Of a stretch of DNA of 44,479 bases, positions 1 to 8,400 are shown in pieces. The stretch covers positions 1 through 44,479 of the forward strand of contig UVIF01000014.1 of the NCBI GenBank assembly GCA_900596015.1. The letters run 5' to 3'. Below the pieces are notes generated by a model. It had not been told where the DNA came from. It searched no databases and saw only the letters and a program-made list of their open reading frames with translations. Positions within the stretch are counted from its first letter, which is position 1, and the number at the start of each line of letters is the position of its first letter. A program made the position numbers and the translations under genes. The stretch is from Pseudomonas viridiflava. GTDB taxonomy: Bacteria > Pseudomonadota > Gammaproteobacteria > Pseudomonadales > Pseudomonadaceae.

Positions 1-31
1 ACTACAAGGTCGTGCGCGGTTTTCGGTTCCC

Positions 32-121
32 CGTAGGAGCGGTCATCGGCCGCGAAAAGGCCACTGCGGTGTGCCAGGCCTACCGCGTCAACCCTTCGCG
101 GCCACGGACCGCTCCCACAGG
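32..121. repeat. Diverged REP pair (inverted)
   Basis: Two inverted copies of a REP-like palindrome face each other. The left arm (about 32-59) reads TAGGAGCGG...CCGCGAAAAGG and the right arm (about 92-120) reads CCTTCGCGG...CCGCTCCCACAGG. The central bases differ from the family at 28.2, 33.4 and 44.3 kb, so this is a sister variant. It lies just beyond the 3' end of dld and may act as a transcript end. Positions 1-151 hold no gene that I can support. Confidence 0.75.
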
Positions 122-151
122 CTTCTGCGCACGCTCGGATTTGCCGTGCTA

Positions 152-1834
152 TCACTCCTGCCAGTGGCGACACTTGGAGGTCTGGCCGACGCCCGGATTG
201 AACGCGTTGCACGGGTCCAGTTGCTGATAGAACGCCTTGAGCGCCGGCTTGGCCGGGTACAGATGGCCGACGTTGTGCTCTGCCGGATACTCGGCACCGC
301 GCTCGTCGAGCAGTGCCCACATGCGATGTTCCACCGCCAGGCAATCACTGCCCTTGCGCAGGATGTAGTCCTGGTGGAACACGTGGCAGAAGAAATGCCC
401 GTAGTACAGCTTGACGATCATCTGCTGCTCGATGTCATCGGGCAGCGTCTCGAACCACTGCCGATCGTTGCGCGCCAGGGCGATGTCCAGGGCCACGATG
501 TCCTCTACTTCGCGGTCATGCACCGCGCGGTAGCGAACCGCCGCGCCGGCAGCGGCGAACCGATGCAGGAAGGCCTTGCTGCCCTCCTCTGCAGTACAAC
601 GGAAGAAATCCCCCTCGCGCCCGGCAAACAGTTCATCCAGCATCTTCTGGGTAGGCGCCACCGAGCCGGCTGACACCTTGAGCATCAGGTAATGCTCGTA
701 CCGCTGCCGGAAATCGCGGATGCGCGGTGGCAGGTGATCGGGGAAGCAGCGCGCGGCGACCTGCAGGACCCGGTCGGCCAGGTTCGCGCGCAGCCAGGGA
801 AAGCGTTTGAGAAAGGTGTCGGCGCGGCTCTTGAGGGCGAACATTCTGGGCAGGCGCTGCGTGCCCAGATGATGGATCATCAGGAAGGTGTCCTTGCCGT
901 ACTCGGCAGCCACGTCGTAGGCGTCGCGGTGCATGTACTCGCCGGCGATCGGCAGTTCGTCGAACTGCTCGAGCATGTGCCGGCGAATCTGCGTGAGGTC
1001 GGCGGTGTCGTTGCTGCCGATGTAGAACACGGCGGTGTCGCGCTCGGCGGCGAAGGTGTCCAGGCGCACGGCGAACACCGCCAGCTTGCCGGCACTGCCG
1101 CTGGCCTCGTGCAGGCGCTGGTGATCGGCGTTGAAGCGCGCCGGGGTGGGCGCGTCGACCTCGCGCACATAGGCGGCATAGCCATGGTCGGAACCGAGCC
1201 CGGCATCGGCCTTGATGTCGGAAGCGGTGTAGCGCTGGGCGTCGAGGTTGCCGAGGATCTGCTCGGGCGTATCGCCCAGCTCCACGCCCAGGTGGTTGAC
1301 CAGCTGCAAGGTGCCGTCCGCGCCAAGCTGGGCATACACGGCCATCTGCGTATAGGCCGGGCCGCGACGTACCAGCGAGCCTCCGGAATTGTTGCAGACA
1401 CCGCCGAACACCGAGGCCCCGATGCACGAAGAACCGATCACCGAATGGGGCTCGCGACCCAGCGGCTTGAGGACCTTTTCCAGCTGATCGAGGGTGGAAC
1501 CGGGGAAGCAGATCACCTGGCGGCCTTCTTCGATCACGTGCACCGTGCGCATGCGCAAGGTACTGATGATCACCACTTCGCGGTCGTAGCCGCCGTCGGG
1601 CGTGGAACCCCCGGTCAGGCCGGTGTTGGCCGCCTGCATGATGACGATCACGTCTGCCGCCACGCAGGCCTTGACCACCTGCCACTGCTCTACTAGCGAG
1701 CCGGGGCGGACCACGGCCAGCGCGTTGCCGCTGCCAAACCGAAAGCCCTGGCGGAAGCGTTCGGTCTCGGCCGACTCGGTCAGCACGTGGGTAGCGCCGA
1801 CGATGCCGCGCAGGGCGCTGATCAACTCGCTCAT
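152..1834 (-). CDS. dld: Quinone-dependent D-lactate dehydrogenase
   Basis: This 560-residue protein matches the length of the E. coli Dld family (about 570). It oxidises D-lactate to pyruvate at the inner face of the membrane, with FAD as cofactor and electrons passing to the quinone pool. The N-terminal FAD-binding (PCMH/VAO type) half is clear, with NTGLTGGSTP near residue 69 and GSSCIGASVFGGVCNNSGG near residue 115. The C-terminal half carries the membrane-associated Dld domain. The start at 1834 is chosen because its ATG overlaps the TGA of the upstream RidA-family gene (ATGA). The open frame extends further upstream, but only antisense to that gene. The two genes are therefore probably co-transcribed and translationally coupled. 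No truncation or frameshift is visible. Confidence 0.93.
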   Translation of the reverse strand: MSELISALRGIVGATHVLTESAETERFRQGFRFGSGNALAVVRPGSLVEQWQVVKACVAADVIVIMQAANTGLTGGSTPDGGYDREVVIISTLRMRTVHVIEEGRQVICFPGSTLDQLEKVLKPLGREPHSVIGSSCIGASVFGGVCNNSGGSLVRRGPAYTQMAVYAQLGADGTLQLVNHLGVELGDTPEQILGNLDAQRYTASDIKADAGLGSDHGYAAYVREVDAPTPARFNADHQRLHEASGSAGKLAVFAVRLDTFAAERDTAVFYIGSNDTADLTQIRRHMLEQFDELPIAGEYMHRDAYDVAAEYGKDTFLMIHHLGTQRLPRMFALKSRADTFLKRFPWLRANLADRVLQVAARCFPDHLPPRIRDFRQRYEHYLMLKVSAGSVAPTQKMLDELFAGREGDFFRCTAEEGSKAFLHRFAAAGAAVRYRAVHDREVEDIVALDIALARNDRQWFETLPDDIEQQMIVKLYYGHFFCHVFHQDYILRKGSDCLAVEHRMWALLDERGAEYPAEHNVGHLYPAKPALKAFYQQLDPCNAFNPGVGQTSKCRHWQE

Positions 1835-2247
1835 TGCGGCACCACCGCGACGGCATCGACTTCGATGAGCATGCCGTCCAGGGCCAGGCGCGGCACCGGG
1901 ATCAATGTGCAGGCAGGGGTCATCTCGTCGCCCCACGCCTCGCGCAGGGTGTCGCTCCAGAGGGCCAGGCGCTCGTGGTCGTGGTCGACCACCAGCACGG
2001 TCAGCTTGGCGACATGGCAATAATCGGCACCGACCGAGGCCAGTGCGGTGCGCAGGTTGGCCAGGGCCTGCCCGGCCTGCAGCTGGAAGTCCGGGGAGAT
2101 GCTGCTGTCCAGGCTTTCACCGCCCTGGCCTGCGATGAACAGCAACTTGCTGCCAGCGGCGACCTCGGCCACATGGGAGTAACCATAAGGCGCCGGGTCG
2201 AAAAGGCCGGGCGGGTTGCTGAGCGTGAGCGGGGCGAGGTCGGGCAT
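1831..2247 (-). CDS. RidA family (YjgF/YER057c/UK114) protein
   Basis: The 138-residue protein has the chorismate-mutase-like fold signature of the RidA superfamily: an early PAPYGYSHV segment, FIAGQGG near residue 40, the QALANLRTALASVGA helix, and a C-terminal IPVPRLALDGMLIEVDAVAV strand. The second half lacks an obvious match to the arginine that archetypal RidA uses to deaminate 2-aminoacrylate, because the C-terminal loop reads PVPRLA. It may therefore belong to one of the other subfamilies (Rid2-Rid7) of uncertain substrate. It is the first gene of a two-gene unit with dld, overlapping it by 4 bp. Its function in D-lactate or D-amino-acid metabolism is only an inference from that coupling. 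Confidence 0.85.
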   Translation of the reverse strand: MPDLAPLTLSNPPGLFDPAPYGYSHVAEVAAGSKLLFIAGQGGESLDSSISPDFQLQAGQALANLRTALASVGADYCHVAKLTVLVVDHDHERLALWSDTLREAWGDEMTPACTLIPVPRLALDGMLIEVDAVAVVPQ

Positions 2248-2312
2248 GGGCAGGCTCCTGTTGGCTGACAGACCTTACCCTAGCACGGCTGGCCGGGCAC
2301 ATCGCGGCTTCT

Positions 2313-3719
2313 TCAGGCGTCTTTCGGCCAGCCCCCACCGAGAGCCCGATACAGACGTACACGGTCGATCGCCGCCGCGGTGGCACTGTCGACCAACTGG
2401 GTTTGCGTGGCCAGCAGCGCGCGCTGTACACCCAGCACGTTGATGAAGTCGGTGGCGCCCTGATTGTAGCGGTCGCGGGCAGTGCCCAAGGCCACGGTAT
2501 TCTGCCGCACTGCCTCGCCCAGCGCCGCATGGTGCTGCTGTTCGGCTGCATAGTCGCTCATGGCATCGTCGACCTCGTGCCAGGCCGCCAGCACCACCCG
2601 CTGGTAGCCCAGCGCTGCTTGCTGTTGCTGGTGCTCGCGCAGCTCGAGGGTGCCGGTCAGTCGTCCGCCCTGGAAGATCGGCAAGTACAGGCTGGGGCCG
2701 AACGACCAACTGCGCGAATCCCAGCCACCCAGGTCCGAGCCGGCCAGCGCCTGAGAACCGAAGCTGGCGCCCAGGCTGACCCGCGGATAGAAATCCGCCT
2801 TGGCCACGCCGATGGCCGCCGTGGCACGGTGCAGGGCAGCTTCGCTGCGCTGGATGTCGGGCCGCCGCCGCGCCAGCTCCGAGGGCACCCCCATGGGGAC
2901 GTCCGGGGCGGGGTTGGGAATGGCCTGCGGGGTGCGCAGTTCCTCGGCCAAGGCCCGAGGCGGCTCGGCCAGCAAGTAGCTCAGGGCGTTGATCAAGCGG
3001 TCCTGTTGCGCCTGCAGCATCGGCAGCGAGGCTTCGATGGTTGCCACCAGTGCAGCGGCATTGGCGGTGTCCAGGTTGGTGGTGACGCCGTTGTCGTACC
3101 GGGTCTGCGTCAGGCGCTGGCTTTGCCGGGCTATTTCCAGGTTCTGCCGCGCCACCGCCAGACGTGCCTGCACGCCACGCAGGCGGATGTAGTCGGTGGC
3201 GGTGCGCGCCGCGATACTCAAGCCGACCGCATCGTGCTCGGCCTGGCTGAACTGGACGTCGGCCTCGGCCATCTCCACGCTGCGCTGGACATGGCCCCAC
3301 AGGTCCACTTCCCAGCTGGCGTCGAGCGCCCCGCTCCACAGTTCGAATGGCGCCCGGCCGTTCTGGCCGGACGGATCGTTCAACCCTTCGCCGCTGTTGC
3401 GCTCGCGCTGGTAGCCACCGCGCGCACTGAGCCCGGGCAATTGCTGGCTGCCGCTGACCTGGCGCAGGGCCTGGCTCTGCTGCACGCGGTTGCTCGCCGA
3501 GCGGATGTCCAGGTTGGCCTTGGCCGCGCGGGTGACCAGCGCGGTCAGTTGCGGATCGCCCAGCTGCTGCCACCAGGCGGCGTCCAGCGCCGCGTCGGCG
3601 CGCGTCCCGGCGCTGTCCTGCCACTGGCTTGGCAACGCTGACTGGGGACGATGGAAGTCCGGGCCGACGCTGCAGGCGCCCAGGCTGCTCAAGGCTAAAA
3701 CCAGCAATGCACGTTTCAT
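2313..3719 (-). CDS. NodT-family outer-membrane efflux lipoprotein
   Basis: The 468-residue outer-membrane factor (OprM/NodT class) forms the trimeric exit duct of a tripartite pump. A short signal peptide ends in a lipobox LGAC with the lipidated cysteine at residue 16, followed by the family hallmark SVGPDFHRP. The two repeated OEP domains follow, with the conserved ELARRRPDIQRSEAALHRA segment near the middle and the LRQNTVALGTARDRYNQG helix near the C-terminus. The start at 3719 (MKRALL) is chosen because it begins the signal peptide; the longer frame adds only residues overlapping the gene upstream. It is the last gene of the efflux operon, one base after the fusion-protein stop codon. 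Confidence 0.93.
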   Translation of the reverse strand: MKRALLVLALSSLGACSVGPDFHRPQSALPSQWQDSAGTRADAALDAAWWQQLGDPQLTALVTRAAKANLDIRSASNRVQQSQALRQVSGSQQLPGLSARGGYQRERNSGEGLNDPSGQNGRAPFELWSGALDASWEVDLWGHVQRSVEMAEADVQFSQAEHDAVGLSIAARTATDYIRLRGVQARLAVARQNLEIARQSQRLTQTRYDNGVTTNLDTANAAALVATIEASLPMLQAQQDRLINALSYLLAEPPRALAEELRTPQAIPNPAPDVPMGVPSELARRRPDIQRSEAALHRATAAIGVAKADFYPRVSLGASFGSQALAGSDLGGWDSRSWSFGPSLYLPIFQGGRLTGTLELREHQQQQAALGYQRVVLAAWHEVDDAMSDYAAEQQHHAALGEAVRQNTVALGTARDRYNQGATDFINVLGVQRALLATQTQLVDSATAAAIDRVRLYRALGGGWPKDA

Positions 3720-3720
3720 T

Positions 3721-4761
3721 TCAGGGCTCCTGGGTGGTATCGACCGACGCAACCACCGACAGACCCACGCGCAGACGGTCAAGGTGCGGTTGGTCGGCCT
3801 CGAACACCACCTTCACCGGGATGCGCTGCACCACCTTGGTGAAGTTGCCGGTAGCGTTGTCCGGGCTGATCGGTGCGAACGACAGGCCGGTGGCCGGTGC
3901 CACGCTGTCGATATGGCCGCGGAAAACCTGGTCGGGGATGCTGTCGACACGAATCTCCACACGCTGCCTGGCGTGCATGTGTGCCAACTGGGTTTCGCGG
4001 AAATTGGCGACCACGAACGCCTGGTGCAGCGGCACCAGGGCCAGCAGGGGTCGGCCGGGTGCGACGTAGGCGCCCACACGCACCGAACGCTGGCCGATCA
4101 TGCCATCGGCGGGTGCCAGAATCTGCGTGTACGACAGGTTCAGCTCGGCCTGCTGCAACGCCGAGCGGTCCTTGTCCACTGCTGCCTCGGCCACTTCCAG
4201 TTCGGCCTTGAGCACGTCCAGGGTGCGCTGGGCCGCGACCCGCGAGGCTGCATCGCGATCACGCGAGGCCTCCCAGCCCTGCAGCTCGGCCTCGGCCTTT
4301 TGCCGCTCTTCCTGGGTGCCGGCGCCGGCCTGGGACAGGTTGCGGTAACGCTGGGCGTTGGCCTGGGCAAACTTCAGCGAAGCGGCAGTGGCACGGGTCG
4401 CGGCGCTGGCCTGGTCGATCACGGCCGCCTGACGCTCGATGCTGGCGCGCAGATTCTTCACCTGTGCCTGTGCGGCACTGACACTGGCGTGTGCCGCCGC
4501 GACCGATGCCGCGTAGTCGCGCTCGTCCAGACGCGCGAGCAACTGCCCGGCCTGGACCGATTGGTTGTCCTGCACCAGCACCTCGGTGACCACCCCGGCT
4601 ACCCGTGGTGCCACCAGCACCGAGTCGGCGCGGATGTAGGCATCGTCGGTGCGCTGCACACCATCGCTGTGCAGCACGTGATAAAGGCCATAGGCCGCGC
4701 AGACGAGGATGGCGGCGCCAATGAGGGATACAGCGGTTCGGTTGTTCATAACGGATTTCAT
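3721..4761 (-). CDS. HlyD/EmrA-type membrane fusion protein
   Basis: This 346-residue periplasmic adaptor links the MFS pump to the outer-membrane factor. One N-terminal membrane segment (about residues 8-27, AVSLIGAAILVCAAYGLY) is followed by TDDAYIRADSVLVAPRVAGVV, the EmrA/HlyD signature. A long coiled-coil hairpin rich in Ala, Gln and Glu (about residues 80-200) comes next, then the second lipoyl half-motif (LAPADGMIGQRSVRVGAYV) and a beta-barrel domain. The start at 4761 gives an ATGA overlap with the pump gene. A second ATG four codons later (4749) is possible. Neither has a strong ribosome-binding site, which fits translational coupling. The substrate of the pump cannot be read from this protein. 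Confidence 0.93.
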   Translation of the reverse strand: MKSVMNNRTAVSLIGAAILVCAAYGLYHVLHSDGVQRTDDAYIRADSVLVAPRVAGVVTEVLVQDNQSVQAGQLLARLDERDYAASVAAAHASVSAAQAQVKNLRASIERQAAVIDQASAATRATAASLKFAQANAQRYRNLSQAGAGTQEERQKAEAELQGWEASRDRDAASRVAAQRTLDVLKAELEVAEAAVDKDRSALQQAELNLSYTQILAPADGMIGQRSVRVGAYVAPGRPLLALVPLHQAFVVANFRETQLAHMHARQRVEIRVDSIPDQVFRGHIDSVAPATGLSFAPISPDNATGNFTKVVQRIPVKVVFEADQPHLDRLRVGLSVVASVDTTQEP

Positions 4762-6281
4762 GACGGTACCGGGGGTTGCGGTGGATAGGCGCGTTTGGGC
4801 AGGCTTACCAACACCACCAGCAGCACGGCGATGAAGGCCAGCAGCGCCAGGAACGCGTCGCTGTAGCTGAGCACGAACGCCTGCGCGCGCACCCGACCGG
4901 CCATCTCTGCGGCCGGTTCGCCGTAGAGCGGCATCAAGCTCTGATAGCTGTTGCCGAGCTGGTCGAGCAAGGTGTTGGAGTGCAGGTGCTCGCGGGCGGT
5001 GACGAAATTTTCCAGCACCACGCCGGCCACCACCGAAGACAGCCCGCGCAGGGTGTTGACCATGGACGAGGCGAACGGGCCCTCCAGCGGATGAATCACG
5101 CCGGTGGCGATCATCAGCAACGGCACCACCACCATCGGCTGGCCGAACGTGTGCAGAGCCTGCAACAGATAGAAGTCGTCGCGGATCCATTCACCGGTGA
5201 TCTGCGAGCCACCCAGCAGGGCCAGGGTCAGCAGGCCGAAACCGGCCGCCATCACATAGCGCGAATCCACCCAGTTGCGGTTGATGACGAACGCCACCAG
5301 TGGCGCGACGAGCAGTTGCGGCAAGGCGATGCACAGCGCGGTGGGCATGGTCTGCAGCGGCCGGTAGCCCTGGATGTGGGTCAGGTAGCCTGCCGGAATC
5401 GCGCCGCCGGCCATGCCGACGAACAGGAACAGGCACAGCGTGGTGATGCCAAAGGCGAAGTTGCGCCGGCCCAGCAACTGCAGCTTGAACAGTGGCAGCG
5501 GGTGGAACCACTCGTTGAGCAGAAACAGCGGCAGGCAGACGCCGGCGCCGATCAGCAGCAAGGCGATCAATGGCGAGTCGAGCCAGTCCAGCCGTTCGCC
5601 CTGGGTCAGGCCGATGATCAGCATGCTGATGCCCGCGGTGCCGAGCAAGGCACCACGCCAGTCGGCCTGCTTGAAGCGCTCCAGGCGCAAGGGATCCTGA
5701 GGCAGGCCATAGGCAATGCAGGCGGCGCCGATGAGGCACGCTGGAATGATCTGCCAGAACACCATGCGCCAGTCACCGCCCTCGGTCCACAGCGCGGCGA
5801 GCGGCATCGCCAGGTTCGGCCCGAAGGTGGCGGTAAGCGCATAGGCCGACAGACCGTACAACTTGATGTGCCAAGGCAGAAAACGCAGCGCGGCGGTCAT
5901 CAGCAGCGGCGGCAGCGCCCCGCCGGCGAGGCCTTGAAGCACGCGCAAAACCAGCAGACTTTCCAGGTTGGGCGCGAACGGGCACAGTGCGCCGAAGCCG
6001 GCGAAGGCCACGGTGACCACGATGGCGAAGCGGCGCAGCGAAAACGTCACCGCCAGCCAGGGCGCCAGCAGCATCGCCGACACCTCGGCTGCCGCGTAGG
6101 CGGAACTGATCCAGCTGCCTTCATCGTGGCCAAAGCCGTAGATGCCCAGCAGGTCGGCCAGGGTTATGTCGGTGACACGGTCATTGATGCCGGACGTCAG
6201 CGCGGCGATCAATACGCCGATCAGGCCGAGTGCCAGACGCCCGCCGAAAGGGGCCGGGGCTGGAGGTGAAGGTGGGGACAC
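4758..6281 (-). CDS. DHA2-family MFS drug efflux pump (EmrB-like)
   Basis: The 507-residue inner-membrane proton antiporter has the length and hydrophobic pattern of the 14-helix DHA2 family. Conserved features include the FGHDEGSWISSAYAAAEV stretch near residue 40 and LRVLQGLAGGALPP near residue 110. The open frame continues upstream to 6770, but I choose a GTG at 6281. It follows an AGGA ribosome-binding site and a seven-T spacer, and gives the usual length; the upstream codons translate the tetranucleotide repeat and antisense IclR sequence. It heads the operon pump-fusion protein-outer-membrane factor and is divergent from an IclR regulator, probably its controller. The likely role is export of a toxic or aromatic compound. 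Confidence 0.9.
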   Translation of the reverse strand: MSPPSPPAPAPFGGRLALGLIGVLIAALTSGINDRVTDITLADLLGIYGFGHDEGSWISSAYAAAEVSAMLLAPWLAVTFSLRRFAIVVTVAFAGFGALCPFAPNLESLLVLRVLQGLAGGALPPLLMTAALRFLPWHIKLYGLSAYALTATFGPNLAMPLAALWTEGGDWRMVFWQIIPACLIGAACIAYGLPQDPLRLERFKQADWRGALLGTAGISMLIIGLTQGERLDWLDSPLIALLLIGAGVCLPLFLLNEWFHPLPLFKLQLLGRRNFAFGITTLCLFLFVGMAGGAIPAGYLTHIQGYRPLQTMPTALCIALPQLLVAPLVAFVINRNWVDSRYVMAAGFGLLTLALLGGSQITGEWIRDDFYLLQALHTFGQPMVVVPLLMIATGVIHPLEGPFASSMVNTLRGLSSVVAGVVLENFVTAREHLHSNTLLDQLGNSYQSLMPLYGEPAAEMAGRVRAQAFVLSYSDAFLALLAFIAVLLVVLVSLPKRAYPPQPPVPS

Positions 6282-6310
6282 AAAAAAATCCTGCTGGCGG
6301 CATGCAACTG

Positions 6311-6361
6311 TAGGCTGGCTGACTAGCTGACTAGCTGACTGACTAGCTGACTGACTGACTG
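6311..6361. repeat. Imperfect tetranucleotide tract (GACT/AGCT)
   Basis: About eleven four-base units, each either GACT or AGCT, run head to tail between the efflux promoter and the GTG start of the pump. The tract lies in the predicted 5' leader of the pump mRNA, about 30 bases upstream of the start codon. It is not part of either neighbouring coding sequence if the starts chosen here are right. Confidence 0.85.
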
Positions 6362-6378
6362 TTGGCTCGGCAACTAAT

Positions 6379-6414
6379 GCGATACACTGTACCGAACAGC
6401 GATACAAAAGGCAA
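6379..6414 (-). promoter_or_regulatory. Efflux operon promoter with operator-like repeats
   Basis: On the minus strand a -35 TTGCCT (6414-6409) and a -10 TACAGT (6391-6386) are separated by 17 bases, a good sigma-70 match. The spacer and -10 are covered by two direct repeats of GCGATAC (6379-6385 and 6399-6405, 20 bases apart on the plus strand) enclosing an inverted repeat CTGT-N5-ACAG (6387-6399). This layout suits binding by the divergent IclR regulator, whose own start codon is only 6 bases beyond the -35. No binding data exist here; the operator role is inferred. Confidence 0.6.
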
Positions 6415-6419
6415 ATGGC

Positions 6420-7196
6420 ATGAGCAGCGACAATGATCGCAACGGTATTCAAGTGATTTCCCGGGCAGCGGCTATCCTGCGCTGCCTCGAAAGCGAACCC
6501 GACGGTCTGAGCCTGGGGGCGATCGCCAGGCGCATCGACCTGCCCCGCTCCACGGTGCAGCGGCTGGTCGACGCCCTGGCCCACGAAGAGCTGCTCAAGG
6601 TGCACGGCGCTGGCGGCGTGTGCCTGGGCCCGGCATTGATGCGCCTGGCCTCCAACAGCCATGTCGACATCATCCAGCAGGTCCGTCCCTATATGGAGGC
6701 ACTGACCGAGCGCACCGGAGAAACCTCGGTGCTGGTCAACCGCAATGGCACCCACCTGATGCTGCTGCACTCGGTGGTGTCACCGCAGCCGCTGCGTGTG
6801 GCGCCCTCCTCCGGCAGCTTTCTCAGTGTCTACGCGACGTCAGGGGGCAAGGCATTGCTGGCCAAGATGAGCGATGCAGCCGTGGTGCAACTGCTCGGCC
6901 CGGTGCTCGAGCCGCTGACGCCGAGCACGCCGGACCTGCCGCACTTGCTTGAACAACTGGCCGAGGTCCGCGCGCGGGACTATGCCTGCGACGCCAATGA
7001 GCACATGATGGGCGTTGGTGCCATGGCAGTGGCCCTGCAGACCTCGCAAGGTCAGTACGCCCTGGCGCTGGTAGGTCCGGTATGGCGGGTCGAGGCGCAG
7101 CATGAAGCGTTTCGCCAGGCGTTGTTCGAGACCCGCCAGGCTTTGACGCGTGCCCTGGGCGCAGGTCTGCGCACAGGCGAGACGTCGTCAATTTGA
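6420..7196 (+). CDS. IclR-family transcriptional regulator
   Basis: The 258-residue protein has the two-domain IclR layout. An N-terminal winged helix-turn-helix (about residues 10-70) includes LSLGAIARRIDLPRSTVQRLVDAL. A GAF-like effector domain follows, with the conserved SGKALLAKM-type segment (SGGKALLAKM, about 140-150) and DYACDANEHMMGVGAMAVAL. IclR proteins bind small, often aromatic or acidic, ligands. The gene is divergent from the tripartite efflux operon across a 138-bp gap, so it is the probable local regulator, though repression versus activation cannot be read from the sequence. A weak inverted repeat follows the gene. Confidence 0.92.
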   Translation: MSSDNDRNGIQVISRAAAILRCLESEPDGLSLGAIARRIDLPRSTVQRLVDALAHEELLKVHGAGGVCLGPALMRLASNSHVDIIQQVRPYMEALTERTGETSVLVNRNGTHLMLLHSVVSPQPLRVAPSSGSFLSVYATSGGKALLAKMSDAAVVQLLGPVLEPLTPSTPDLPHLLEQLAEVRARDYACDANEHMMGVGAMAVALQTSQGQYALALVGPVWRVEAQHEAFRQALFETRQALTRALGAGLRTGETSSI

Positions 7197-7266
7197 AACA
7201 AAATGCCACTATCTTGATTGGCGCAAGTGCCGAACCTAAAGGCAACATGACACTCAGAGAGTCGCC

Positions 7267-7294
7267 CCTGCCACAGGATAACGGGCAGGAAAAA
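7267..7294 (+). terminator. Weak hairpin after IclR gene
   Basis: CCTGCC (7267-7272) pairs with GGCAGG (7284-7289) across an 11-base loop and is followed by an A-rich, not T-rich, run. It could be a weak terminator, or structure in the phosphatase leader. The rest of the 184-bp gap (7197-7380) shows nothing else I can name. Confidence 0.3.
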
Positions 7295-7380
7295 CAAAGA
7301 CAGGGAGACCCAGGCGGCTGCACGCAGCACGCATTGGCCGGGTGTGTCAGCTAACCCAAAGAGAGTTCAAGACCCATCCT

Positions 7381-8055
7381 ATGAAGACTTTGAGCAACTG
7401 TGCCCGGCAGTTGAAACGCTACTACTACGCATTGCCCGCCGTGCTGCTGGCCGGCACCTGTTCTTTCCTCGCCTTCGAAATCAGCGACAGCCGTGCGGCT
7501 CCAGTGGATGGCACGCAGACCCTGGTGTTCCTCCGCCACGCCGAGAAACCCGCCGGTGGCCTTGGCCAACTCAATTGCCAGGGCCTCAATCGCGCGCTGA
7601 ACCTGGCCGAGGTGCTGCCCCAGAGGTTCGGCAACGCCGATTTCGTGTTCGCCGCCGACCCTGGCCGGCACGTGGAGGAAGGCGAGGACGACGAATCCTA
7701 CAGCTACCTGCGCCCGCTGATGACCATCAGCCCCAGCGCCATCAAGCTCGGCCTGCCGGTGAACATCGAGTACGGCGCCAACGACACCCAGGACCTGGCC
7801 AAGGAGCTGATGCGCGACAAGTACCATAATGCAGTCATCTATACGGCCTGGTCGCATGGGTACCTGCCAGAGCTGATCAACGAGGTGGCCGGCCGCGCCG
7901 TAGGTCAGAAGATGAACATCACCGACGACTGGGAATCCGGCGATTTCGATTCACTCTACGTGCTGACCCTGACCTGGCACGACGGCAAGGCCAGCCTGCT
8001 CTCGCGCAACGTCAAGCAGGGCCTGGACAACGGCCATACGGCGTGCCCGGCCTGA
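7381..8055 (+). CDS. Exported histidine phosphatase family protein
   Basis: The 224-residue protein has an N-terminal hydrophobic segment (about residues 15-33, YALPAVLLAGTCSFLAFEI) acting as signal peptide or anchor. The histidine-phosphatase active-site motif LRHAEKP follows near residue 53, in which the histidine would form the phospho-intermediate. A second conserved histidine probably lies in WSHGYLPEL near residue 160. The LNCQGLNRALNLAEVL segment after the RHAEKP motif is typical of this Pseudomonas subfamily. The start at 7381 (MKTLSN) begins the signal sequence and has an AGAGAG element upstream. The substrate is unknown. The gene sits between the efflux regulator and the exopolysaccharide locus with no operon partner. 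Confidence 0.85.
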   Translation: MKTLSNCARQLKRYYYALPAVLLAGTCSFLAFEISDSRAAPVDGTQTLVFLRHAEKPAGGLGQLNCQGLNRALNLAEVLPQRFGNADFVFAADPGRHVEEGEDDESYSYLRPLMTISPSAIKLGLPVNIEYGANDTQDLAKELMRDKYHNAVIYTAWSHGYLPELINEVAGRAVGQKMNITDDWESGDFDSLYVLTLTWHDGKASLLSRNVKQGLDNGHTACPA

Positions 8056-8148
8056 CCGCTGCCAGGGTCGTGTGAGCGGCACCAAGCGTTGCGAGGGAGG
8101 CTCGGGTATACTGCCCCTCCCTTTCAACGTGCTTGCCCCGGAGTCACC

Positions 8149-8361
8149 ATGCCTGTCAGTCAACACCCCGATGCCGATCCGATCGTCCAGGACGCCGAGC
8201 TCGACAGCCAGGCAGCGGTCCCGGCGTTCACCTTTCCGTTCAAGCCCGGTGCTTTCGCGGCCAAGGAAGCGGCACGCTACCCTGGCGCCGGCAAGTCCAA
8301 CCACGACAAGACCCCAGGCCGCGCGCCGAACGGCACGCGCCGCTCCATGGGCAAGCGCTGA
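8149..8361 (+). CDS. Small conserved basic protein, function unknown
   Basis: A 70-residue protein starts at the ATG at 8149, preceded by GGAG at a good distance. Its C-terminal half is strongly basic and rich in Gly, Lys and Arg, ending in RRSMGKR; the N-terminal half is acidic. There is no signal peptide or membrane segment. I recall similar short proteins in other Pseudomonas but no named function. Support comes from the ribosome-binding site, the codon bias typical of the neighbouring genes, and the strong terminator 40 bases downstream. A nucleic-acid-binding role would fit the basic tail but is speculation. Confidence 0.7.
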   Translation: MPVSQHPDADPIVQDAELDSQAAVPAFTFPFKPGAFAAKEAARYPGAGKSNHDKTPGRAPNGTRRSMGKR

Positions 8362-8400
8362 GGCGCCCGCCGCAAGCAAAACGCCGTGATGCAGAACGAC

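Noticed and set aside
4776..6269. A 497-codon plus-strand frame opposite the MFS pump
   Set aside because: It mirrors the pump gene exactly and its product is low-complexity, rich in Gln, His and Arg.
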